Origin: Bacteroidia bacterium
GTDB taxonomy: Bacteria > Bacteroidota > Bacteroidia > NS11-12g > UBA955
Assembly (NCBI GenBank): GCA_014376345.1
Contig: JACMRS010000234.1
Span: forward strand, 1-9,158
DNA: 9,158 nucleotides
Direction: 5' to 3'
Every line of letters begins with the position of its first letter. The stretch's first letter is position 1. Below the pieces are notes generated by a model. That model was not told the origin of the DNA, searched no databases, and saw only the letters and a program-made list of their open reading frames with translations. Positions 1 through 5,895 of this stretch are shown one piece after another. The translations under genes were made by a program, and so were the position numbers.

Positions 1-303
1 AGTGTCAGGTTTGGCAATATGAGATTTTATGCAATTGCCGGTGTTCGTTTCTCTCATGATTTTGCATCTAATGAAAGTACAGAACGCGGACCGTTAAAGC
101 CGCTTATCGCTTTAAAGAAAAATTCAGTTTATTATGAATATGGCTTTGGATTTGATTATTTTCTGATTTACAATCCTTTGTCTATAGAGTTTAAAATGTC
201 GAACTCATTTACAAATTTGCTTTCAACAGATCCTTATATTTATTCAAGCTCAATAGGAAGATTACAGGGAAGGCTTTTCCAGGTATCCCTGCATTTCCAG
301 TAA
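1..303 (+). CDS. porT: PorT-like outer-membrane beta-barrel protein, C-terminal part (5' truncated)
   Basis: The reading frame is open from the first base of the window to the TAA at 301-303, so this is the last 100 codons of a longer gene; the ATG at 19 is probably internal. The segment shows alternating hydrophobic and polar strands separated by short turns, with aromatic-rich stretches such as YYEYGFGFDYF and the ending FQVSLHFQ. That is the pattern of final strands of an outer-membrane barrel closing with a C-terminal aromatic strand. The spacing and wording of these strands resemble the end of PorT, an outer-membrane component needed for type IX secretion. The family assignment is from recognition of this pattern, not a search; a generic PorT-like/OmpA-type barrel is the alternative. 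The stop codon shares one base with the tgt start (TAATG), so the two are likely coupled in one operon. Confidence 0.68.
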   Translation, partial: SVRFGNMRFYAIAGVRFSHDFASNESTERGPLKPLIALKKNSVYYEYGFGFDYFLIYNPLSIEFKMSNSFTNLLSTDPYIYSSSIGRLQGRLFQVSLHFQ

Positions 304-1421
304 TGAAATTTCAATTAAACCATACCGACACGGCAACTAAAGCTAGGGCTGCAACGCTTACTACTGATCATGGCGAAATTCAAACGCCGATATTTATGCC
401 TGTAGGAACTGCGGGAAGTGTGAAAGGTATCAATCAGCAACAACTTGAAACAGATATAAATGCACAGATTATTCTTGGCAATACTTATCATCTTTATTTA
501 AGGCCGGGAATTGAAATTTTAAAGGAAGCCGGCGGATTACATAAATTTATTGGTTGGGAAAGACCCATTCTGACTGATAGCGGCGGGTATCAGGTTTACT
601 CACTTGCAGACAGAAGAAAGTTAACTGAAGAAGGCGCAAAATTTCAATCGCATATAGATGGCAGCAGACATTTATTTACTCCCGAAAATGTAATGGATAT
701 TCAGCGTGCAATAGGTGCCGATATCATTATGGCGTTTGATGAGTGCACGCCTTATCCTTGTGAATATAATTACGCAAAAAAATCACTTCAGCTCACTCAT
801 AATTGGCTTGAAAGATGTTGTAAAAGATTTGATGAAACAGAAGGATATTATGGATATCAGCAGTCGCTGTTTCCTATTGTTCAAGGGAGTGTATTTAAAG
901 ATCTGCGAGAAAAATCTGCAGAATTTGTAGCCGCACTTAACAGAGAAGGGAATGCTATCGGAGGTCTTTCAGTTGGAGAGCCACATGAAGATATGTATGC
1001 AATGACAGAACTTGTTTGTAACATACTTCCTGCAGATAAACCAAGATACCTGATGGGTGTGGGTACGCCCATGAATATTCTTGAGTCTATAGAGCTTGGT
1101 GTCGATATGTTCGATTGCGTAATGCCCACAAGAAATGGTCGTAACGGCATGTTATTTACTGCAAACGGAACTATAAATATTAAAAACAAAAGGTGGGAAA
1201 AAGATTTTTCACCTGTAGACGAACTGATAACCCCATTATATAGCAAAGCTTATTTAAGACATCTGATGATGGCAGGGGAGATGCTTGGTTCGCAGCTTGC
1301 CAGTTTGCATAACCTTAAATTTTATTTATGGTTGGTTACCGAAGCCAGATTTCAAATAGTTAACGGAACTTTCTCCGAGTGGAAATCAAAAATGTCTTTA
1401 ACTTTATCCAATAAGCTATGA
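303..1421 (+). CDS. tgt: Queuine/preQ1 tRNA-guanine transglycosylase
   Basis: Exchanges guanine at the wobble position (34) of GUN-anticodon tRNAs for the queuosine precursor preQ1, in the cytoplasm. The 372-residue length is normal. Key residues align with the E. coli enzyme: Asp92 in LTDSGG (E. coli D89), Asp146 and Cys148 in FDEC (D143/C145), GLSVGEP near 221, and the nucleophile Asp271 in DMFDCVMPTRNGRNG (D264). The C-terminal zinc site is unusual: the three cysteines of the classical CxCx2C motif are absent from the 301-313 stretch (DFSPVDELITPLY), which is also one residue shorter than in E. coli. The fourth ligand, His336 in LHNLKFY, is kept. I recall other Bacteroidota Tgt proteins also lacking these cysteines. 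The start at 303 matches the family N-terminus and overlaps the upstream stop. There is no Shine-Dalgarno. It overlaps the next gene by ATGA. Confidence 0.96.
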   Translation: MKFQLNHTDTATKARAATLTTDHGEIQTPIFMPVGTAGSVKGINQQQLETDINAQIILGNTYHLYLRPGIEILKEAGGLHKFIGWERPILTDSGGYQVYSLADRRKLTEEGAKFQSHIDGSRHLFTPENVMDIQRAIGADIIMAFDECTPYPCEYNYAKKSLQLTHNWLERCCKRFDETEGYYGYQQSLFPIVQGSVFKDLREKSAEFVAALNREGNAIGGLSVGEPHEDMYAMTELVCNILPADKPRYLMGVGTPMNILESIELGVDMFDCVMPTRNGRNGMLFTANGTINIKNKRWEKDFSPVDELITPLYSKAYLRHLMMAGEMLGSQLASLHNLKFYLWLVTEARFQIVNGTFSEWKSKMSLTLSNKL

Positions 1422-2500
1422 TTAAAAAGCTCGACTGGTATATAATTAAAAAGTTTCTTACTACATTTTCTACTACTCTCGGGCTGTTTATCATTATTAT
1501 TGTTGTTTTCGATGTTTCAGAAAAGCTGGATGATTTTCTTACGAACCATGCACCTTTAAGTGCTATTATTTTTGATTTCTACCTTAATTATATTCCAAAT
1601 TTCCTCAATCTTTTCAGTCCTATATTTATATTTATTTCTGTTATATTTTTCACTTCAAAACTTGCTTCAAGAACAGAAGTTGTAGCCATGCTTGCAAGTG
1701 GAATCTCTTACCGGAGGTTTTTGCGTCCATACATTATTACTGCTACTTTATTGGCAATACTTTCATTTATGCTTAATGGTTGGATCATTCCTAAAGCCGA
1801 TAAAAAAAGAATTGAATTTGAAAACCGTTATGTAAGAGAAACTGATAAGAAATTCGCAAATGCTGTTCACCGTCAGATCAAGCCGGGAACCATGTTATAT
1901 ATCGGTTATTTTACTCAGAATGACAGTACCGGAGGTGATATTGCTCTTGAGAAATTTAATGCTACCGAACTGGAAAGTAAAATGTACGCAAAACGTATTA
2001 GCTGGAACAAAAAGACAAAAAAATGGAAGCTTGATGATTATTTTATCAGAGATTATAATAAAGATGGCAGTGAAAAAATAAAGCGCGGAACAACAATAGA
2101 TTCGGCTATTGAGTTTAATCCTGATGATTTTTTTATGAGGACAGATGATGTGCAGTCTTTTAATATGACCGAACTTAATGATTTTATTGAAAAGGAAGAA
2201 ATGCGGGGTGCCAGCAATACCGATTTTTATGTTACCGAAAAATACAGACGCTATGCGTCACCCTTTTCAACCTTTATTCTTGTAATTATTGGAGTGTGTG
2301 TTTCTTCTAAGAAAAGCAGGGGAGGTGTGGGCTTAAATCTTGGTATTGGAATTTTATTAAGCTTCTTATACCTTTTTGTAATTCAGTATTTTATCAGTTA
2401 TGGCAATCAGGGGAAAATATTTCCAATGCTAGCTGTGTGGTATCCAAATCTGATATTTGGATTTATTGCATTTATACTTTACCGAAAGGTTCAGAAATAA
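1418..2500 (+). CDS. lptG: LptF/LptG-family LPS export permease (YjgP/YjgQ)
   Basis: Inner-membrane permease that works with the LptB ATPase to lift lipopolysaccharide from the inner membrane into the LptC-A-D bridge. The 360 residues show the family layout: three N-terminal membrane segments (about 12-32, 60-82, 102-124), a soluble periplasmic region of about 150 residues (125-275, the jellyroll domain in known structures), then three more membrane segments (about 280-297, 304-327, 338-356). The opening KKLDWYIIKKFL and the cytoplasmic loop SRTEVVAMLASGISYRRF after the second segment are characteristic. LptF and LptG are homologous and hard to tell apart from sequence alone, so the symbol is provisional. 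The start ATG overlaps the tgt stop (ATGA) with no Shine-Dalgarno, implying coupled translation. The stop abuts the stop of the opposing hydratase gene with no intergenic base. Confidence 0.92.
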   Translation: MIKKLDWYIIKKFLTTFSTTLGLFIIIIVVFDVSEKLDDFLTNHAPLSAIIFDFYLNYIPNFLNLFSPIFIFISVIFFTSKLASRTEVVAMLASGISYRRFLRPYIITATLLAILSFMLNGWIIPKADKKRIEFENRYVRETDKKFANAVHRQIKPGTMLYIGYFTQNDSTGGDIALEKFNATELESKMYAKRISWNKKTKKWKLDDYFIRDYNKDGSEKIKRGTTIDSAIEFNPDDFFMRTDDVQSFNMTELNDFIEKEEMRGASNTDFYVTEKYRRYASPFSTFILVIIGVCVSSKKSRGGVGLNLGIGILLSFLYLFVIQYFISYGNQGKIFPMLAVWYPNLIFGFIAFILYRKVQK

Positions 2501-2512
2501 TTATTTTCCTTT
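2485..2512. repeat. Inverted repeat centred on the convergent lptG/hydratase junction
   Basis: AAAGG at 2485-2489 pairs with CCTTT at 2508-2512, and between them lies the perfect 12-base palindrome AAATAATTATTT (2495-2506), whose centre is exactly the 2500/2501 boundary between the two stop codons. A further CCG (2482-2484) can pair with CGG (2518-2520) across a bulge. It may act as a weak bidirectional transcription stop for two genes with no spacer, but the stem is A/T-rich and lacks a clear U-tract, so the function is inferred. Part of the palindrome follows simply from TAA facing TTA. Confidence 0.35.
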
Positions 2513-3283
2513 GAAATCGGCAGTTCTCTTTTCAACAAATGCCGACATACCTTCTTTCTGATCTTCAGTTGCAAACAGCATATAGAAATTTTTTCTTTCA
2601 AAATACAATGCTTCCTGAAGTGGCATTTCAAAAGCTTTAAGTACACTTTCTTTGGCCATTTGTACTGCTATCGGAGATTTGGAAGCAATTACTTCAGCAA
2701 GTTTCATCGCTTCCTGCAAATAAATTTCAACCGGAACAACTTTGTTAACTAGTCCGGCAGCAAGCGCTTCATCAGCAGAAATAAATTTACCTGAAAGAAC
2801 CATTTCCATAGCTCTGGCTTTACCGATTGCACGCGTCAGTCTTTGTGTACCACCTGCGCCCGGCATTACTCCGATATTGATTTCAGGCTGACCAAACTGA
2901 GCTGTTTCTGAAGCCACGATCATGTCACAAATCATAGAAAGTTCGCAACCACCACCGAGTGCAAATCCGCTGACAGCTGCAATAATTGGTTTTTTTGTTT
3001 TATGAATCTGGTCCCATATACTAAACTGATCTATTTTCAGCATGTCAATAGGATTGCGGTTAGCCATTTGTTTGATATCAGCGCCTGCAGCAAAGGCTTT
3101 TTCATTGCCTGTCAGAACTATACATCTAATGGTATCGTCGTTATCAATATTTTTTAGGACATCCTTAAGTTCATTCATCAGTTGAAGGTTAAGGGCATTC
3201 ATTTCCTTAGGACGGTTTAATTGAATAGTAGCGATAAATTTAGCTGCTTGTTTATTAACGATGATAAACTCGGGTGTAGACAT
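2501..3283 (-). CDS. Enoyl-CoA hydratase / crotonase family protein
   Basis: Predicted cytoplasmic hydratase that adds water to trans-2-enoyl-CoA during fatty-acid or short-chain acyl-CoA degradation. With the start at 3283 (MSTPEF) it is 260 residues, the normal size for a single-domain crotonase. Visible family features are the first oxyanion-hole segment KAFAAGADI (62-70), the second around SGFALGGGCELS (105-116), and two catalytic glutamates, Glu114 in GGCELS and Glu134 in GQPEINIG. These are 20 residues apart, as are E144 and E164 in rat mitochondrial hydratase. GVMPGAGGTQRL follows. The frame stays open upstream to 3436, but those 51 extra codons are unlike the family and contain the probable promoter, so I reject the longer form. 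The exact substrate (crotonyl-CoA, longer chains, phenylacetate pathway) cannot be read from sequence. It is transcribed convergently to lptG and divergently from rpsF. Confidence 0.93.
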   Translation of the reverse strand: MSTPEFIIVNKQAAKFIATIQLNRPKEMNALNLQLMNELKDVLKNIDNDDTIRCIVLTGNEKAFAAGADIKQMANRNPIDMLKIDQFSIWDQIHKTKKPIIAAVSGFALGGGCELSMICDMIVASETAQFGQPEINIGVMPGAGGTQRLTRAIGKARAMEMVLSGKFISADEALAAGLVNKVVPVEIYLQEAMKLAEVIASKSPIAVQMAKESVLKAFEMPLQEALYFERKNFYMLFATEDQKEGMSAFVEKRTADFKGK

Positions 3284-3287
3284 GCTG

Positions 3288-3295
3288 CAAATATA
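3288..3295 (-). promoter_or_regulatory. Probable -7 promoter box of the hydratase gene
   Basis: On the minus strand this reads TATATTTG, a full match to the Bacteroidota -7 consensus TAnnTTTG. Only four bases separate it from the ATG at 3283, so transcription from it would start at or next to the start codon. No clear TTG/TTTG -33 box is present at the usual spacing, so strength is doubtful. Confidence 0.5.
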
Positions 3296-3386
3296 AAGTT
3301 TCCCGTTGTTTTGCCCTATTTTTAAAGGAATGATTTTAATAAAATGGACACCTGCTTGTATTAAAAGGAAAAAAGGTCTGGATATG

Positions 3387-3417
3387 TTTGTTTTTAAAAT
3401 AGAATACACTATTTTTG
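3387..3417 (+). promoter_or_regulatory. Bacteroidota-type promoter of the rpsF-rpsR-rplI operon
   Basis: TTTG at 3387-3390 (-33 box) is followed after 19 bases by TATTTTTG at 3410-3417 (-7 box, TAnnTTTG). Both boxes and the spacing fit the primary sigma factor consensus of this phylum. The predicted transcript would begin about 3421, leaving an A-rich leader of about 20 bases with no Shine-Dalgarno before the rpsF ATG at 3442. Confidence 0.75.
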
Positions 3418-3441
3418 CACCCTTTAAAATAAACAACAGAT

Positions 3442-3813
3442 ATGAGTTTAGTAAACTATGAATCTGTAATCATATTAACACCCGTACTTTCTGAACAGCA
3501 AATGCAAGAAGCTGTTAAAACATACAGAGAGTTGATTACAGAGCAAGGTGGCAAAATTGTCCACGAAACAAACTGGGGCTTAACAAAGCTGGCTTACCCG
3601 ATTAACAAAAAGGTAACAGGCTTCTATCATTTTTTCGAATTTCAAGCTGAGGCATCATTTATTGCCGTACTTGAAACTAACTATCGCAGGGACGAGAGGA
3701 TCATGAGATTCCTTAACCTTAAGCTGGATAAGCATGCCGTAGTGTACAACGAGCGTAAACGCAAGGGCGAAATTGCACCTGCACGTAAATATGAAAAAAA
3801 GGAGGGTAAATAA
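3442..3813 (+). CDS. rpsF: Small ribosomal subunit protein bS6
   Basis: bS6 binds 16S rRNA in the platform of the 30S subunit as a heterodimer with bS18, whose gene follows directly. The 123-residue protein begins with the family pattern NYESVIILTPVLSEQQ, continues with GGKIVHETNWGLTKLAYPINKK (first half of the ferredoxin-like fold, about 36-57) and has NYRRDERIMRFLNLK near 80-94. The last roughly 20 residues are a basic, lysine-rich tail of the kind often seen in bS6. Those final codons (encoding KKEGK) also contain the Shine-Dalgarno of rpsR. The stop TAA shares its last base with the rpsR ATG. First gene of a three-gene operon with its own promoter; no ssb or priB gene lies between rpsF and rpsR. 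Confidence 0.97.
   Translation: MSLVNYESVIILTPVLSEQQMQEAVKTYRELITEQGGKIVHETNWGLTKLAYPINKKVTGFYHFFEFQAEASFIAVLETNYRRDERIMRFLNLKLDKHAVVYNERKRKGEIAPARKYEKKEGK
3798..3805 (+). promoter_or_regulatory. Strong Shine-Dalgarno in front of rpsR, probable autoregulatory site
   Basis: AAAGGAGG matches eight contiguous bases complementary to the canonical 3' end of 16S rRNA (CCUCCUUU) and ends 7 bases before the rpsR ATG at 3813, an ideal distance. It lies inside the last rpsF codons. It is the longest anti-SD match at any gene start in this window; most others have none. In Bacteroidota the anti-SD is reported to be sequestered by bS21, bS18 and bS6, and strong SDs are reported to mark bS21 and/or bS18 genes, so a feedback role is likely. 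Confidence 0.85.
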
Positions 3814-4082
3814 TGAGCGCGCCAAGAGATAAAAATTTCGTGTTTACGAACACACCGCAGGCTGCAATGGCCAAAAAATATTGCCGATTCAAAAAACATG
3901 GTATTAAGTATGTGGATTTTAAGGATTCTAACTTTCTACTTAAATTTATGAATGAGCAAGGTAAAATTCTTCCGGGTCGTATTACCGGAACATCAGAAAA
4001 ATATCAGAGAAAAGTGGCTACAGCAGTTAAACGCGCAAGGTTTCTTGCCCTGTTGCCTTTTGTTGCAGATGGCTTAAAATAA
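3813..4082 (+). CDS. rpsR: Small ribosomal subunit protein bS18
   Basis: bS18 partners bS6 on the 30S platform. The 89 residues include the core KKYCRFKKHG (21-30), GKILPGRITGTSEKYQRKV (50-68) and the conserved end VKRARFLALLPFVAD (72-86). Compared with E. coli bS18, the conserved cysteine (Cys24 versus Cys11) sits 13 residues further in, so there is an N-terminal extension of about 13 residues. An in-frame Met19 exists, but only the ATG at 3813 has a Shine-Dalgarno, and a very strong one, which fixes the start. The ATG overlaps the rpsF stop (TAATG), allowing coupling as well as direct initiation. In this phylum bS18 is reported to help hide the anti-SD, so the strong SD suggests the gene senses its own product. 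Confidence 0.97.
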   Translation: MSAPRDKNFVFTNTPQAAMAKKYCRFKKHGIKYVDFKDSNFLLKFMNEQGKILPGRITGTSEKYQRKVATAVKRARFLALLPFVADGLK

Positions 4083-4086
4083 TTAG

Positions 4087-4091
4087 AGGAG
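4087..4091 (+). promoter_or_regulatory. Moderate Shine-Dalgarno of rplI
   Basis: AGGAG, inside the purine run AGAGGAGA, is a 5-base match to the anti-SD and ends 9 bases before the rplI ATG at 4101, within the 18-base rpsR-rplI spacer. It is weaker than the rpsR site but better than most starts in this window, so rplI may share in the same control. Confidence 0.6.
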
Positions 4092-4100
4092 ACAGAAACA

Positions 4101-4544
4101 ATGAAACTGATTTTAACGCAAGACGTAAAGAATCTGGGCTACAAAGATGATGTAGTGACAGTAAAAGATGGTTATGGCCGTAATTTCCTTATCCCTAAAG
4201 GTATTGGTAAAATCGCCTCTGATGGTGCTTTGAAAATGCTTGCAGAAGATATTAAGCAACGTGCTTTTAAACAAGACAGAATTAAAAATGATGCAGATGC
4301 TCTTTCAGGAAAGCTTGATGGCATTAAAGTAACACTTAAAGCTAAAACCGGATCTTCCGGTAAGATCTTCGGATCGATCACTACCCTTCAGCTTGCTAAC
4401 GCTCTTAAAGAGCTTGGCTTCGATGTTGACAGAAGAAAGATCGTTTTCAATGATGATATCAAAATGATAGGCGATTATAAAGCTACATTAAACCTTCACA
4501 AAGAATACTCTAAAGAGATCGATGTTGAAGTTGTATCTGAATAG
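4101..4544 (+). CDS. rplI: Large ribosomal subunit protein bL9
   Basis: bL9 binds 23S rRNA near the base of the L1 stalk and reaches out from the 50S surface; in E. coli it helps maintain reading-frame fidelity. The 147-residue length is typical. The N-terminal rRNA-binding domain shows the signature LTQDVKNLGYKDDVVTVKDGYGRNFLIP (about 5-32), followed by a long, charged connecting helix (about 41-75) and a C-terminal domain with GSSGKIFGSITTLQLANAL (about 84-102). It is the last gene of the rpsF-rpsR-rplI operon, 18 bases after rpsR, and is followed 19 bases downstream by an intrinsic terminator. Confidence 0.97.
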   Translation: MKLILTQDVKNLGYKDDVVTVKDGYGRNFLIPKGIGKIASDGALKMLAEDIKQRAFKQDRIKNDADALSGKLDGIKVTLKAKTGSSGKIFGSITTLQLANALKELGFDVDRRKIVFNDDIKMIGDYKATLNLHKEYSKEIDVEVVSE

Positions 4545-4563
4545 TTAAACTGACATTAATATT

Positions 4564-4594
4564 AAAGGGACTGCGAAAGCTGGTCCCTTTTTTT
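4564..4594 (+). terminator. Intrinsic terminator of the ribosomal-protein operon
   Basis: AAAGGGAC at 4564-4571 pairs with GTCCCTTT at 4583-4590, and an inner GC/GC pair closes a GAAA (GNRA) tetraloop. Seven consecutive T follow the stem's C run (4588-4594). It is a well-formed rho-independent terminator. Read on the minus strand the same stem is followed by a weaker T-rich stretch, so it might also stop the convergent lon-porQ transcript; that part is inference. Confidence 0.9.
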
Positions 4595-4772
4595 ATGCTT
4601 TGTTTTATTAGTGAAGAGTAAATTGAAATATTATATCAAACTCACAGCAGTATTGATTTGCATTGGTTTGCAATTCAAAATAATAACACACTTAAATGCT
4701 ATGCAATAAATACTTTTATATTGAAAAGAATACTTGTTACAATCTTTCAATCATAAAGCATCTTAATAAAAA
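4595..4772. other. A/T-rich convergent spacer between rplI and porQ
   Basis: About 180 bases between the rplI terminator and the porQ stop codon, very A/T-rich. I see no plausible coding frame, RNA gene or second terminator. The only internal structure is a short imperfect direct repeat, TTTGCATTG then TTTGCAATT, around 4657-4675. Confidence 0.5.
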
Positions 4773-5834
4773 CTAGCCCTTTTTATTTCTTTTAAAATCA
4801 GCCAGATTAAATGCAATCGAAAATTGATTAGAATTAATGCCGGGAAAATAAGCAGCACTGCCGTAAGAAAGCCTGAATTTACTGATCTTAATTCCAACAC
4901 CCCAACAAAAGCCTGTTGTACTGCGTCTGATTTCAGGAGCTAATTCCTTGCGCCTTTGGTGGTTGTATCCAAACCGAAGGTTAAAAGATTTAATATTGAA
5001 TTCACCACCCAAAATAAAATGCCTCAGAATATTATCACCCATTGTCATTTTCTGAATCTTAGGCTTATTATTCGCATCCAGATTTGAAGATGTTGAATTG
5101 GTATTTACATACCGGAAATCCGGACTCTGCAAATCGTGAATCACTATATTATATAATAAAGGTAAATGCTTTAACTTTTTCGAAATTGCTACCTGAATTT
5201 CAAAAGGCATGCCTTGTCTTTTTGTTCCTGCATAAGGCACAAACTGAACACCCATGTTTTTTACAACAAGTCCGATTGTTAGTTTCTGAGCCGTATCAGC
5301 ATAAATTCCTCCAAGATCCACACCAATTCCATTGCTTATATACTCCCCAAGAACAGAATAAACATACTTAAGAGATGCACCATAAGACCATTTAGTTTTG
5401 TATTGTCTGCCCAATGAAATATTAAGGCAATTATCGGTTGCTTTAAATGTACCGGTTGGGTCACCATTAGGGTCATAACCATTAAATGTGCCATAATTCA
5501 TATAAAGCAATCCTGCTGAAAATGTACCGATTTTTTTATAATTTCTGCTATAAGCAAAGTAACCGTTTTTAATGTCGTTACCACCCTTAATTTTTGAATA
5601 TCCAGTATTGAAATTCATACTGCCATGCTTATCCATTGATTTGTTAAGCAAAGCCGGATTCAACCAGGGTAAAGTAATATCATTATCCTGAATAGCCAGC
5701 ATACCGCCACCCATTGACATTATGCGGGCAGAAACAGACTGGTTGACAAAAGCATAAACACCTCTGCCACCGGGTTGAGATCTTGCAGTTAAGCAAAATG
5801 TAATAGTAAAAAAGAAGATTGCTAATTGTTTCAT
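4773..5834 (-). CDS. porQ: Type IX secretion system outer-membrane protein PorQ
   Basis: PorQ is a FadL/PorV-like outer-membrane barrel required in characterised systems for type IX secretion or for attaching its cargo at the cell surface. The 353-residue protein starts with a signal peptide (about 1-19, LAIFFFTITFCLTARS then Q). It continues with family-typical segments: VYAFVNQSVSARIMSMGGG (26-44), where PorQ and PorV proteins read LNLPTSARQAALGG, the NPALLN motif (59-64), GTFSAGLLYMNYGTFNGYD (103-121), LVVKNMGVQ (189-197), PFEIQVAISKKL (210-221), RHFILGGEFN (271-280), FGYNHQRRKEL (288-298) and FRLSYGSAAYF (320-330). It lies 61 bases downstream of lon on the same strand. No TAnnTTTG box is visible in that gap, so it is probably read from the lon promoter. 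Assignment is by recognition of the whole motif series. Confidence 0.9.
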   Translation of the reverse strand: MKQLAIFFFTITFCLTARSQPGGRGVYAFVNQSVSARIMSMGGGMLAIQDNDITLPWLNPALLNKSMDKHGSMNFNTGYSKIKGGNDIKNGYFAYSRNYKKIGTFSAGLLYMNYGTFNGYDPNGDPTGTFKATDNCLNISLGRQYKTKWSYGASLKYVYSVLGEYISNGIGVDLGGIYADTAQKLTIGLVVKNMGVQFVPYAGTKRQGMPFEIQVAISKKLKHLPLLYNIVIHDLQSPDFRYVNTNSTSSNLDANNKPKIQKMTMGDNILRHFILGGEFNIKSFNLRFGYNHQRRKELAPEIRRSTTGFCWGVGIKISKFRLSYGSAAYFPGINSNQFSIAFNLADFKRNKKG

Positions 5835-5846
5835 TCAGATGCTTAA

Positions 5847-5854
5847 CTCCTTTT
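5847..5854 (-). promoter_or_regulatory. SD-like AAAAGGAG upstream of porQ at long spacing
   Basis: On the minus strand AAAAGGAG contains a 7-base anti-SD match (AAAGGAG) but ends 12 bases before the porQ ATG, longer than optimal. It follows a low-complexity A-rich run (AATAAAATAAAATAAAC) and a T8 tract in the lon-porQ spacer. It may be functional, or chance in an A-rich leader. Confidence 0.35.
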
Positions 5855-5895
5855 AGTTTATTTTATTTTATTATAAAAAAAATATGACTGAACAG

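Noticed and set aside
881..1246. Minus-strand 121-codon frame opposite tgt
   Set aside because: It is the complement of the conserved core of Tgt, with no independent coding signal.
3284..3436. N-terminal extension of the hydratase open frame to an ATG at 3436
   Set aside because: The 51 extra residues do not resemble crotonases, the family N-terminus begins at MSTPEF, and the region contains a TATATTTG box that better explains it as untranslated promoter DNA.
3867..4082. Alternative rpsR start at the internal Met19
   Set aside because: There is no SD before it, whereas the ATG at 3813 has an 8-base SD at ideal spacing and overlaps the rpsF stop.
4595..4772. Possible small RNA or small ORF in the rplI-porQ spacer
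   Set aside because: Only A/T-rich sequence and a weak 9-base direct repeat are visible; no promoter-to-terminator unit or convincing start-stop frame.
5875..5895. Intrinsic terminator between lon and porQ (ACTGTTCAGT followed by a T8 tract on the minus strand)
   Set aside because: The stem can form only about three pairs with a four-base loop, too weak for an intrinsic terminator.
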